Source: Cognatishimia sp. F0-27
GTDB lineage: Bacteria > Pseudomonadota > Alphaproteobacteria > Rhodobacterales > Rhodobacteraceae
Assembly (NCBI RefSeq): GCF_020667845.1
Contig: NZ_JAFMPQ010000021.1
Location: 30,382-94,381 of the forward strand
DNA: 64,000 bases
Direction: 5' to 3'
The notes below the pieces were generated by a model. The model saw nothing but the letters and a program-made list of their open reading frames with translations, was not told the DNA's origin and ran no database searches. Positions 26,234 to 34,156 of the stretch are shown piece after piece (position 1 is the stretch's first letter; each line of letters opens with the position of its first letter). The translations under genes and the position numbers were made by a program.

Positions 26234-26971
26234 ATGTCGGATCATCATTGGGTCACCTTTCATCGCCTGCGGTTTGCGGACATCGTGCCGGGCATCGGCC
26301 GCGAGATCGCGCCCGCACCGGGGGCGGAGATCTGGTGGCTTCTGCCCGCCATGCGGCTCACCGAAGCGGGCGTGCCCGCCTTTGCATCGGATGTCTGGGG
26401 GGCGATGGGCGTGTTCGGGACCGAAGCCGAGGCGCGTGCCATGTTCGACGATCCCGCCGCCCATATCCCGATGATGGCCGATGCGGTCGACAGCTGGCAC
26501 GCGCTGGCGGTGCCCTATGCCCATCACGGCGCGGTTCACTGGCGCGACGGGGTCGAGACAAACAGCGCGCTGCGCGTCAGCAAGACGCCGCCCGAGGGGG
26601 CGCTCGCCATCGTCACAAGCGCGGGCTATGACGCGCCGGGGTTCGAGGCGGATAAAGAAGCCGAACAGGCGCGCCGCCTGCGCTTTGCCGCCGGCGTCAT
26701 GAAAGTGATGGACAGCTTTGCCAGTGACCCCGGCAACCTGCAGCGCGATGTGGTCAATGGCGCCGCCGTCGACGGGCGCGACGGCTTCACCCTGTCGCTC
26801 TGGGCCGATGACGCCGCGATGATGGCCGCGGCCTACAAGGCCGGTGTGCACAGATCCTATCTCGACGAACATAAAGGGCGTGAAGACGGGCTCTTCGACC
26901 GGTCCTGCTTCACCCGGTTGCGGATCGTCGACAGCCACGGCGACTGGCCCCGCTCGGCGCTTGCCGCCTGA
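26234..26971 (+). CDS. spheroidene monooxygenase (CrtA)-like protein
   Basis: This 245-residue soluble protein resembles CrtA-type dimeric alpha/beta-barrel proteins in its C-terminal half: DGFTLSLWADDAAMMAAAYK, then HRSYLDEHKGREDGLF and DRSCFTRLRIVDSHGDW. No carotenoid or photosynthesis gene is near, so a role in spheroidene oxidation is doubtful; it may be a paralogue with another job. ATG 26234 has AAAGGA upstream. It lies 57 bp after the ABC-F gene. Family assignment is from memory and moderate. Confidence 0.7.
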   Translation: MSDHHWVTFHRLRFADIVPGIGREIAPAPGAEIWWLLPAMRLTEAGVPAFASDVWGAMGVFGTEAEARAMFDDPAAHIPMMADAVDSWHALAVPYAHHGAVHWRDGVETNSALRVSKTPPEGALAIVTSAGYDAPGFEADKEAEQARRLRFAAGVMKVMDSFASDPGNLQRDVVNGAAVDGRDGFTLSLWADDAAMMAAAYKAGVHRSYLDEHKGREDGLFDRSCFTRLRIVDSHGDWPRSALAA

Positions 26972-27016
26972 CATCCGCGTGCCTTGCGGCCATTTTTGCG
27001 GGCGCGTTCCGCGCGC

Positions 27017-27062
27017 AGGGGGCCAGCCCCCTGACCCCCGGAGTATTTCTGGACAGAAGAAA
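27017..27062 (+). repeat. intergenic GC-hairpin repeat, copy 2
   Basis: AGGGGGC (27017-27023), CA, GCCCCCT (27026-27032) form a 7-bp hairpin followed by GACCCCCGGAGTATTTCTGG and ACAGAAGAAA. This is a diverged copy (GAGTATTT instead of GGATATTT, AGAAGAAA instead of CAAAGAAA) of the family at 2356, 36147 and 45229. It lies between the CrtA-like and marC genes. Confidence 0.8.
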
Positions 27063-27126
27063 CCGCAGCGCCGCAAAGATCAGGCGTGGGTTGCCTGGTG
27101 CCCGGATCTGTGATTGAGCCGACCGC

Positions 27127-27759
27127 ATGGATACGACCTTCCTCATCTCCGCCTTCGTCACGCTGTTTGTCGTGATCGACCCGATCGGTCTCGCGCCGAT
27201 CTTCATCGCGCTGACCGCCGGCACATCGGGCCGCTACCGCCGTGCAGTGGCGCTTCGGGCCTGCGGCATTGCGCTCTTGCTGCTGACGCTTTTTGCCTTC
27301 CTGGGCGAGCAGGTGCTCGGGTTCATCGGGATCTCCATGCCCGCGTTTCGCATCGCCGGCGGCATCCTGCTCTTCCTGACCGCGCTCGACATGCTCTTTG
27401 AACGCCGCTCGAAGCGCCGCGAGGGCCAGGCGGAGGAGGAAGGGCATCCCGATCCGTCGGTCTTCCCGCTTGCCATTCCGCTGATTGCCGGGCCCGGCGC
27501 CATTGCCTCGATGATCCTGCTGATGGGCCAGACAGACAGTGGCGCGGAAATCGCGGCGATCCTTGCGGTCATGGTCGGCGTGCTTGCCATCGTCATGGGG
27601 TTCTTCCTGCTTGCGGGTCCGGTGGAACGCGCGCTGGGGCGGACCGGCATCACCGTGGTCACGCGGCTGCTTGGCATGCTGCTGGCGGCCTTGTCGGTGC
27701 AATTCGTGCTCGACGGGTTGCGCGACTATGGCCTTGGCGCGGGCCTCGCGGGCGGCTGA
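27127..27759 (+). CDS. MarC family integral membrane protein
   Basis: This 210-residue protein has six predicted transmembrane helices and the MarC/UPF0056 hallmarks: FVTLFVVIDPIGLAPIFIAL near the start and FPLAIPLIAGPGAIASMILL in the middle. Despite its name the family has no proven role in antibiotic resistance; its function is unknown. No clear Shine-Dalgarno sequence is present. A small GGGCC/GGCCC hairpin lies downstream at 27807-27820. Confidence 0.92.
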   Translation: MDTTFLISAFVTLFVVIDPIGLAPIFIALTAGTSGRYRRAVALRACGIALLLLTLFAFLGEQVLGFIGISMPAFRIAGGILLFLTALDMLFERRSKRREGQAEEEGHPDPSVFPLAIPLIAGPGAIASMILLMGQTDSGAEIAAILAVMVGVLAIVMGFFLLAGPVERALGRTGITVVTRLLGMLLAALSVQFVLDGLRDYGLGAGLAGG

Positions 27760-28314
27760 GCCCGCCGCTCTTGCCGCGGCTTGAAGGCGGCACCGCGGGA
27801 TCCGACGGGCCTTTCGGCCCCCGGACCTGCCGCCGTGAAGAAAGCGCTTCGGTGCTGATGACCCGGCCCTCTGCGCCGGGCGCGCTGTGCGGCACCGGCC
27901 AGCCCCGACATCCACCGCCACGGATCGTCATCCGGCTTGTCGCCCTCTCTCAAGCCCGGGGTTGGACGGGGCGCGCGTCCATGCGGTTGGGAGCGGCGTG
28001 AAAGCGATGCCGGGATGCGGGGGACCGAGGGCCACGGGATCTCAAGCCGGCCGTGCTGCGCGGTCGACGCAGCGCGCGCCACGCACCCCGCGCGCTCCGG
28101 TGCGCCGGGCCCATAGACCGCGGCCCGCAGACCGTGGCTTGATCCGGCAGGCCGGCGGGGGTCATCGCGCGCGGTAGCCGCGCCTCCGGGCAGCGGCGAC
28201 CGCCCCATCATGGCCCCAGCAGGTCTTGAAGAGGCAGGCCCCCAGCCGCGCTCCTGCTCTGGGAAAACGGGGCGGCAGTGCCTATCTCTGTTCGGAACAG
28301 CACTGGAGACCGCG
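27760..28314. other. 555-bp stretch without a recognisable gene
   Basis: Very GC-rich sequence with several small overlapping frames on both strands, none with family-like protein sequence or a good ribosome site. A small hairpin GGGCC-TTTC-GGCCC lies at 27807-27820. Near the right end, CTGTTCGGAACAG forms an odd-centred palindrome about 20 bp before the protease start and might be an operator. It could be a decayed gene but I cannot recognise one. Confidence 0.45.
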
Positions 28315-28896
28315 ATGCAGGACATCCCCTATGACAGCCTGATCTACCTATCGCTTCTGGGCGGGGTGATGGTGTTCTGGGTGTTTGTCCAGGGGCGCGA
28401 GCGGCTGAGCACCAAGATCAAGCAACTCGCTGCCTGGGGCTTCATCTTTCTCGGCGTGATCGCGGGTTTCGGTCTCTGGGAAGACATCCGCCGCACGGTG
28501 CTCCCGACGCAGACCGTCTTTGCCGAGGAGGGGCGCATCGAGCTGCCCCGCGCGCCCGATGGCCATTACTATGCGACGCTCGACATCAACGGCGTGCCGA
28601 CCCGGTTCGTGGTCGATACCGGCGCCACGGCCATGGTGCTCACATATGACGATGCCCGCCGCATCGGTCTGGACGCCGAGGATCTGGTGTTTGTCGGTTC
28701 GGCCAACACCGCGAACGGGCTGGTGCGCACCGCGCCCGTGACCCTGTCATCCGTGGCCATGGGTCCGTTTGTCGAGCGGGATTTCCGCGCCTATGTGAAC
28801 GAGGGCGAGATGCGGCAATCCCTGCTCGGAATGACCTACCTGCAACGCTTCGACCGGCTCGAGATCACCGGCGGGCGGCTCGTGCTGGAGCGCTGA
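28315..28896 (+). CDS. membrane-anchored retropepsin-like aspartic protease (TIGR02281 type)
   Basis: This 193-residue protein has two N-terminal hydrophobic segments (YLSLLGGVMVFWVFVQG and LAAWGFIFLGVIAGFGLW) and a C-terminal single-lobe aspartic protease domain. The catalytic motif is VVDTGATAMVLT with the second signature LLGMTYLQRFDRLEI. The enzyme would act in the periplasm as a dimer. The ATG at 28315 is chosen because it begins the hydrophobic N-terminus; upstream frame is not protein-like. Confidence 0.88.
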   Translation: MQDIPYDSLIYLSLLGGVMVFWVFVQGRERLSTKIKQLAAWGFIFLGVIAGFGLWEDIRRTVLPTQTVFAEEGRIELPRAPDGHYYATLDINGVPTRFVVDTGATAMVLTYDDARRIGLDAEDLVFVGSANTANGLVRTAPVTLSSVAMGPFVERDFRAYVNEGEMRQSLLGMTYLQRFDRLEITGGRLVLER

Positions 28897-28969
28897 CGGG
28901 GCCCCCAACCCTTCGCGCCCGGGCAGGCGCCGGGCGCCGCGCGCGGACCCAAGGATGTGGCGGGCATTG

Positions 28970-30121
28970 TTACCCGCCAAGCGGGGGCTGCAGCATGAAA
29001 CCGGCCTGCGCGACATCCTGCCCGTTCACCTGAACCGTGACTCGATGCGCCCCCGCATGCAGCCGGAACGTGCTCGCATCCGCCTTGAGCCGGTGCACCT
29101 TGCGGAGCGTGACCGGCACGCCCGGTGCCAGCCGCGCGCTACGCAGCTTGAACACCTTTTCCGCCTCTCCCGATGGCCGGGCAAAGCGCAGCCGGTAATC
29201 CACCATGACCGGCATCGCCTCCTCCGCTTCCAGCGTCACGGCGATCTCCAGCGCCTCGCCGATCCGCGGCGTCTCCGGCGAAAGCGCCAGCCGCGCCCGC
29301 ACCGCCCCGGCGCGGAAGCCGAGGAAATCCAGCGCCCCGCGCTCGCCGCGCTTGACGGCTGTGCGCAGCGCATGGCGGATCATCCAGTCGAGCTCTGCCG
29401 CGTTCTGAGCCCCCGCCGCGCGCCAGCGCTCAAGATGCGCAAGGACCCGCTCCGGCATGATCTTTGACAGATCGTTCATGTGATTGGCCACCGACCGGGT
29501 CACATAGCGCGTCGGATCGGCATGCAGCGCGTCCAGAAACCGCAACGGCACCTCCGGCGCCAATGTGATGTTGCGCGCCCAGGGCAGACGCGGCCGCGTG
29601 CCTTCGCTCACCAGCCGCCGCACGTGGTAATTGTCATCCCGCACCCAGTCATCCAGCCGCGCCAGCGTCTCCTCGGGCCAGCGATTGAGGAAGGGTCGGA
29701 TGTAAAACTCCATCGAAAAGCGCTGCGTTGCGCGATGCAACAGGTCGAGCGCGCGGTCCTGGTGCTCTTCAAGCCCGTGCCGCACCGCCAGAATGCCCGG
29801 CACGGCATGAATGAAGCGGCCGAAATCGTCATCCTCGCGCGTCGGATCGAGCGGCGCGGGCATGGCCGCCTCCAGCGCCTCCGCCATGGCCGGAAACCCG
29901 CGGGGCAGCTGCGCCTCGATGCAATCGGCGATCCAGTCCAGCCGCTCCAGAAGGCCGCGGCCGGCGAGCCCCGGCAGGCATGTGTCGAGGAACCGCTCGG
30001 GGTCAAACCCGTCTAGCCTTGCGTATTCCGCCGCCAGATCGCCCAGCGTCTGATCGTTGAACAGCTGATCGGCCAGCGAGAAACCCGCCCCGCCGCCCGA
30101 CCCGTCCGGCCCGCGCGCCAT
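28970..30121 (-). CDS. DNA alkylation repair (HEAT-repeat) protein
   Basis: This 383-residue protein is built of helical HEAT-like repeats. The AlkC/AlkD-type signature is RYVTRSVANHMNDLSKIMPE, preceded by DNYHVRRLVSEGTRPRLPW. Such proteins bind alkylated DNA and some act as glycosylases. The C-terminal about 110 residues are beta-rich (LSPETPRIGEALEIAVTLEA), an added immunoglobulin-like part seen in part of the family. The first 20 residues are Gly-rich. It starts 4 bp after the SDR stop, so the two form an operon. Confidence 0.88.
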   Translation of the reverse strand: MARGPDGSGGGAGFSLADQLFNDQTLGDLAAEYARLDGFDPERFLDTCLPGLAGRGLLERLDWIADCIEAQLPRGFPAMAEALEAAMPAPLDPTREDDDFGRFIHAVPGILAVRHGLEEHQDRALDLLHRATQRFSMEFYIRPFLNRWPEETLARLDDWVRDDNYHVRRLVSEGTRPRLPWARNITLAPEVPLRFLDALHADPTRYVTRSVANHMNDLSKIMPERVLAHLERWRAAGAQNAAELDWMIRHALRTAVKRGERGALDFLGFRAGAVRARLALSPETPRIGEALEIAVTLEAEEAMPVMVDYRLRFARPSGEAEKVFKLRSARLAPGVPVTLRKVHRLKADASTFRLHAGAHRVTVQVNGQDVAQAGFMLQPPLGG

Positions 30122-30125
30122 CGTC

Positions 30126-30905
30126 TCAGAGCGTTGCGTTGATCGCGCCGCCATCCAGAAGGATGTTCTGCCCGACCATGAAGCCCGCGTGCTGCGAACA
30201 CAGAAAGGCGCAGGTCGCGCCAAATTCTGCCGCCGTGCCGTAGCGCCCGGCCGGGATCGTCGCCGTGCGCTGCGCGTAGGCCTCTTCCAGCGTGATGCCC
30301 TGCGCCTTCGAGACCGTCGTGTCGAGCATCACGGCGCGATCCGTGGCATGGATGCCCGGCAGGAGGTTGTTGATGATCACGCCCTTGCCCGCCACCTGCC
30401 GCGCGGTCCCCGCGACGAACCCGGTCAGCCCCGCGCGCGCCGAATTGGACAGGCCCAGCTGCGGAATCGGTGCCTTGACCGATCCGGAGGTGATGTTGAC
30501 AACCCGGCCCCAGCCGCGCTCCATCATGCCCGGCAGCAGCGTTGTCATGAGCGCGATCGGTGTCAGCATGTTGCTGTCGAGCGCAGCGATGAAATCATCG
30601 CGGTCCCAATCCGACCACAAGCCCGGCGGCGGCCCCCCCGCGTTGGTGACAAGGATATCAAGCGTGCCGGCCGCATCCAGCACCGCCGCACGGCCCGCAT
30701 CGGTCGTGATATCCGCCGCCACCGTCGTGACCTCGACCCCATGCGCGGTGCGGATTTCCTCCGCGGTGGTCTCCAATGCTTCGGCCCCGCGTGCGTTAAG
30801 CACCAGCGCCACACCGGCCTCCGCCAGCGCCTCGGCACATCCCCGCCCAAGCCCCTTCGACGATGCGCAAACAAGAGCGCGCTTGCCCCGAATTCCAAGA
30901 TCCAT
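30126..30905 (-). CDS. short-chain dehydrogenase/reductase
   Basis: This 259-residue NAD(P)-dependent oxidoreductase has the Rossmann start GKRALVCASSKGLGRGCAEA, NAG motif ILVTNAGGPPPG, and the DGGAINATL C-terminus. The usual catalytic YxxxK is replaced: the segment is GLSNSARAGLTG, with N in place of Tyr and R in place of Lys, so classical SDR catalysis is doubtful. ATG 30905 has a GGGGAGGAGACC ribosome site. It is followed by the alkylation-repair gene. Confidence 0.88.
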   Translation of the reverse strand: MDLGIRGKRALVCASSKGLGRGCAEALAEAGVALVLNARGAEALETTAEEIRTAHGVEVTTVAADITTDAGRAAVLDAAGTLDILVTNAGGPPPGLWSDWDRDDFIAALDSNMLTPIALMTTLLPGMMERGWGRVVNITSGSVKAPIPQLGLSNSARAGLTGFVAGTARQVAGKGVIINNLLPGIHATDRAVMLDTTVSKAQGITLEEAYAQRTATIPAGRYGTAAEFGATCAFLCSQHAGFMVGQNILLDGGAINATL

Positions 30906-31168
30906 CCGGTCTCCTCCCCATATGCCGCCCGCCCATCGCGGGTCCGTGTTGTCGGCCCAATAAAGGCGACATCGCGCAGGGTTGCAATCGGCCGTTTCGC
31001 GCCGCTGCCCGACCGGGCTGCCGCCCCGCGCCCCGATCCGTCCTGCGCCTGTGCAAGTGCGATCCGCCGGTCGCAATGGATCACGCGAACGATCATCGCC
31101 CTCCCGATCCGCCCCTCGCCCGCGCGGGCGCGATCCGCCGGTCGCGACGGATCCCGGCATCGGCCATT
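30906..31168. other. intergenic sequence upstream of the SDR gene
   Basis: No gene is seen. It includes the probable leftward promoter of the SDR operon and degenerate units of the tandem repeat that begins at 31169 (for example the GATCCGCCGGTCGC motif occurring twice near 31060 and 31130). Confidence 0.4.
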
Positions 31169-31350
31169 GCGGGCCGGGATCAACTTGGCAACAACCATCG
31201 CGGACCGTGATCAACCCGGCATCGCGCATCGCGGGCCGGGATCACCCCGACAACAACCATTGCGGACCGGAACCAACCCGACAACAACCATCGCGGACCG
31301 TGATCAACCCGGCATCGCGCATCGCGGGCCGGGATCACCCCGACAACGGC
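31169..31350. repeat. 31-bp tandem repeat, five full units plus a partial sixth
   Basis: Units start at 31169, 31200, 31231, 31262, 31293 and 31324 and follow the pattern GCGGrCCGkrATCAmCCsrr then CAwCrmnCATy. Units 2-3 and 5-6 are nearly identical, so a 93-bp block was probably duplicated. Thirty-one is not a multiple of 3 and no unique spacers exist, so it is neither a protein repeat nor CRISPR. It lies between the SDR promoter and the SnoaL-like gene. Confidence 0.9.
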
Positions 31351-31390
31351 TCCGCTGTGGTCAGCCGGGCTCAGCCACGATCAGCTACGA

Positions 31391-31753
31391 TCAGCTATAG
31401 AAAAACTCCTCGCGCACGATCTTGCCATCCGCCACGTGATAAATCCCGACCTCGCGCATCGGCATGCGCTCGCCCGTGGCCTTCTCGCTCGCATCCACGT
31501 CGAAGATCACCGCGAACCGGTCATCGCCATGCAGGAACGGCCCCTCCACACTGGAGTCGTGGATTTCAAACGCGCTGTCGAACCACGCGTGCTTGCCCCG
31601 GATGCCCTCGAGCCCCTTGGTCTCGCGCCCGCCGCCCTGATCCATCGCTTCGACCGATACCGCGTCCTCCGCATAAAGCCGCCCGAGATTGTCCAGTTCC
31701 GTCCCGGCCCGACATCCCTCCACCAAAGCTTGTGCAATCTCTTTCAAATCCAT
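31391..31753 (-). CDS. SnoaL-like / NTF2-fold protein
   Basis: This 120-residue protein has the NTF2-like pattern: ALVEGCRAGTELDNLGRLYA, then a central helix and a beta-sheet ending EVGIYHVADGKIVREEFFYS. The fold is used by isomerases, hydrolases and nonenzymatic ligand binders; no activity can be assigned. ATG 31753 is preceded by GGAGG at 5-bp spacing; an in-frame ATG 12 bp upstream has no room for a ribosome site. Confidence 0.85.
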   Translation of the reverse strand: MDLKEIAQALVEGCRAGTELDNLGRLYAEDAVSVEAMDQGGGRETKGLEGIRGKHAWFDSAFEIHDSSVEGPFLHGDDRFAVIFDVDASEKATGERMPMREVGIYHVADGKIVREEFFYS

Positions 31754-32103
31754 CGTATCCTCCATCCTTTTTGTTCACTATGTGTTCCATCTCTACGGGA
31801 AGTGGGGCCACCGCGCAATCCGCTTCGGTCGCATCCGCGCCACCCTGCCGCCATGATACACCATCGCATGGCCCATGCCGCGACGCGCGGCGAGTCCATT
31901 CCGCGCCCTGCACGTCAACGCGGCGCCGCCCGCGCGCGCTCTGCCCTCCTGGGACTCCCCCTCGCGGCACGTCATTTTCTTGCCGTCGCATGGCGCAGAC
32001 CTATGCGTTCTGACGCAAGCAATGCTGCACCTGCGATATGCATGGTTTGTGCATCGGTTGTGCATGGATTGTGCATGCTCGATTTTCGCGCTACCTCGCA
32101 CCC
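31754..32103. other. 350-bp divergent intergenic region between SnoaL-like gene and prfC
   Basis: No gene is recognised. It should carry both promoters. The last 60 bp before prfC hold three 11-bp-spaced direct repeats (see 32047-32076). Confidence 0.5.
32047..32076. repeat. three TTGTGCAT direct repeats at 11-bp spacing before prfC
   Basis: TTGTGCAT occurs at 32047-32054, 32058-32065 and 32069-32076, exactly 11 bp apart, and a weaker ATATGCAT lies one step upstream (32036-32043). One copy per helical turn puts them on the same face of the DNA, as in regulator or oligomer binding sites. The last one ends 27 bp before the prfC start. Confidence 0.6.
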
Positions 32104-33711
32104 ATGCTTGATACGCCCACAAACCGCCCCGACCTGCCCCCGGAGATTGCCCGCCGCCGGACATTTGCGATTATCTCGCACCCGGATGCCGGCAAAACGA
32201 CCCTGACGGAGAAATTCCTGCTCTTCGGCGGGGCGATCCAGATGGCCGGTCAGGTGCGCGCCAAGGGCGAGGCGCGGCGGACGCGCTCGGACTTCATGCA
32301 GATGGAAAAGGACCGCGGCATTTCCGTGTCCGCCTCCGCAATGTCATTTGATTTCAAGACGTTCCGCTTTAATCTCGTGGACACGCCCGGCCACTCGGAC
32401 TTTTCCGAAGACACCTATCGCACGCTCACGGCGGTGGATGCGGCGGTGATGGTGATCGACGGCGCAAAGGGGGTCGAGAGCCAGACCCAGAAGCTCTTCG
32501 AGGTCTGCCGCCTGCGCGATCTGCCGATCCTGACATTCTGCAACAAGATGGATCGCGAAGCCCGCGATACATTTGATATCATTGACGAAATTCAGGAAAA
32601 CCTTGCCATAGACGTCACCCCCGCAAGCTGGCCCATCGGCATGGGGCGCGACTTTCTGGGCTGCTACGATCTGCTCAATGACCGGCTGGAGCTCATGGAC
32701 CGCGCCGACCGCAACAAGGTGGCTGAAACCATCACGCTGAACGGTCTGGACGATCCCGCCATGGAGCAGCACATCCCCGCCGATCTACTCGCACAGCTGC
32801 GCGAAGAGGTTGAAATGGCTCGGGAATTGCTGCCCACCCTCGATCCGCAATCGGTGCTCGAAGGGCATATGACACCGATCTGGTTCGGCTCGGCGATCAA
32901 CAGTTTCGGCGTCAAGGAGCTGATGGACGGCATTGCGCAATACGGTCCCGAGCCACAGCCGCAATCCGCCAGCCCGCGCCAGATCAGCCCCGATGAAAAG
33001 AAGGTTTCCGGCTTTGTTTTCAAGGTGCAAGCCAATATGGACCCCAAGCACCGCGACCGCGTGGCCTTTGTCCGTCTCGCGTCCGGTCACTTCAACCGCG
33101 GCATGAAACTGACCCATGTGCGCTCGAAAAAGCCGATGGCGATTTCCAACCCAGTGCTGTTCCTTGCCGCAGACCGCGAATTGGCGGAAGAGGCTTGGGC
33201 CGGTGACATCATCGGCATCCCGAACCACGGTCAACTGCGCATCGGCGACACGCTGACCGAAGGCGAGGCGCTGAAGGTCACGGGCATCCCAAGCTTTGCG
33301 CCCGAGCTTTTGCAATCGGTCCGCGCCGGCGATCCGATGAAGGCCAAGCATCTCGAAAAGGCCCTGATGCAGTTTGCCGAGGAAGGTGCCGCGAAGGTCT
33401 TCAAGCCGATGATCGGTTCGGGTTTTATCGTCGGTGTTGTCGGCGCCTTGCAATTCGAGGTTCTGGGCAGCCGGATCGAGATGGAATACGGCCTGCCCGT
33501 GCGCTTCGAGGCGTCCCAATTCACCTCCGCGCGCTGGGTCCATGGCGAAAAGGACGCGGTGGAGAAATTCGCACAGTCGAACCGACAGCACATCGCCTAT
33601 GACAATGACGGGGGCACGGTTTATCTGACGCGTTTGCAATGGGATATCGACCGCGTGCAGCGTGATTACCCGGATGTGACGCTCTCGGCGACGAAGGAAA
33701 TGATGATCTGA
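32104..33711 (+). CDS. prfC: peptide chain release factor 3
   Basis: This 535-residue GTPase recycles RF1/RF2 from the ribosome after termination. GTPase motifs are SHPDAGKTTLTEK (G1), VDTPGHSDFSEDTYRTL (G3) and FCNKMDREARD (G4). The rest is the beta-barrel and RF3-specific C-terminal domain (FEASQFTSARWVHGEKDAVE). ATG 32104 matches the usual N-terminus; the open frame runs 66 bp further upstream through the TTGTGCAT repeats. No strong Shine-Dalgarno sequence is visible. Confidence 0.95.
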   Translation: MLDTPTNRPDLPPEIARRRTFAIISHPDAGKTTLTEKFLLFGGAIQMAGQVRAKGEARRTRSDFMQMEKDRGISVSASAMSFDFKTFRFNLVDTPGHSDFSEDTYRTLTAVDAAVMVIDGAKGVESQTQKLFEVCRLRDLPILTFCNKMDREARDTFDIIDEIQENLAIDVTPASWPIGMGRDFLGCYDLLNDRLELMDRADRNKVAETITLNGLDDPAMEQHIPADLLAQLREEVEMARELLPTLDPQSVLEGHMTPIWFGSAINSFGVKELMDGIAQYGPEPQPQSASPRQISPDEKKVSGFVFKVQANMDPKHRDRVAFVRLASGHFNRGMKLTHVRSKKPMAISNPVLFLAADRELAEEAWAGDIIGIPNHGQLRIGDTLTEGEALKVTGIPSFAPELLQSVRAGDPMKAKHLEKALMQFAEEGAAKVFKPMIGSGFIVGVVGALQFEVLGSRIEMEYGLPVRFEASQFTSARWVHGEKDAVEKFAQSNRQHIAYDNDGGTVYLTRLQWDIDRVQRDYPDVTLSATKEMMI

Positions 33712-34156
33712 ACGGGCGCGGCGCAGCGGTATAAAACCCACCGCCCGCGCCCCTCCCGGCAATCGCGCCCCCGACGCGCGCGCCTGCCCGCAAGGCCCGC
33801 GCCTGCCATGGGTCCGGTCGCCGAGCCACTAACGGTAACGCCCCGCCCGCAGGGCCTGTGACGGCCGTGGATTCAGTCGCCACCCGTTCAACGGCAAGGC
33901 CCGCGTCGCCGGTGCCTGCCACGGGTCCGACCGTCAAGAGCCCGACCGCAACGCCTCGACGCGCAACACCGCCACCTGCAACACCACCAACCGAGATACC
34001 GCCAGCCGCCACGCTCTCACCCGCATCTCCCCCAACCACGATGGCATTGTCTCTTCACCCGACGCGCGGGACCGCGATGCGCGCAGTCACGGCTTCCTTC
34101 GAGCGATTTACGCGCGGGTCCCAAATGGTCTAACGTCGACTGTGGAGGCGTGCGTC
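33712..34156. other. 445-bp low-complexity intergenic region
   Basis: No real gene. A run of imperfect short repeats rich in ACC/GCC/CGC triplets (about 33850-34040) opens frames on both strands that would encode Pro/Thr/Ala- or Gly/Val-rich low-complexity protein. A GC-rich inverted repeat just after prfC (33713-33750) may serve as a weak terminator. Confidence 0.5.

Noticed and set aside
28284..28304. CTGTTCGGAACAG upstream of the aspartic protease considered as a LexA box.
   Set aside because: Alphaproteobacterial LexA boxes are direct GTTC-N7-GTTC repeats; this is a short inverted repeat.
31169..31350. Regular 31-bp repeats could suggest a CRISPR array.
   Set aside because: Units are directly adjacent with no unique spacers, and no cas gene is near.
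30189..31400. A 403-codon plus-strand frame across the SDR gene and the tandem repeat.
   Set aside because: It is antisense to the SDR gene and its end is merely the translated 31-bp repeat.
33858..34133. A plus-strand frame encoding a Thr/Pro/Ala-rich peptide.
   Set aside because: Pure low-complexity triplet repeats without ribosome site; the opposite strand gives an equally repetitive frame.
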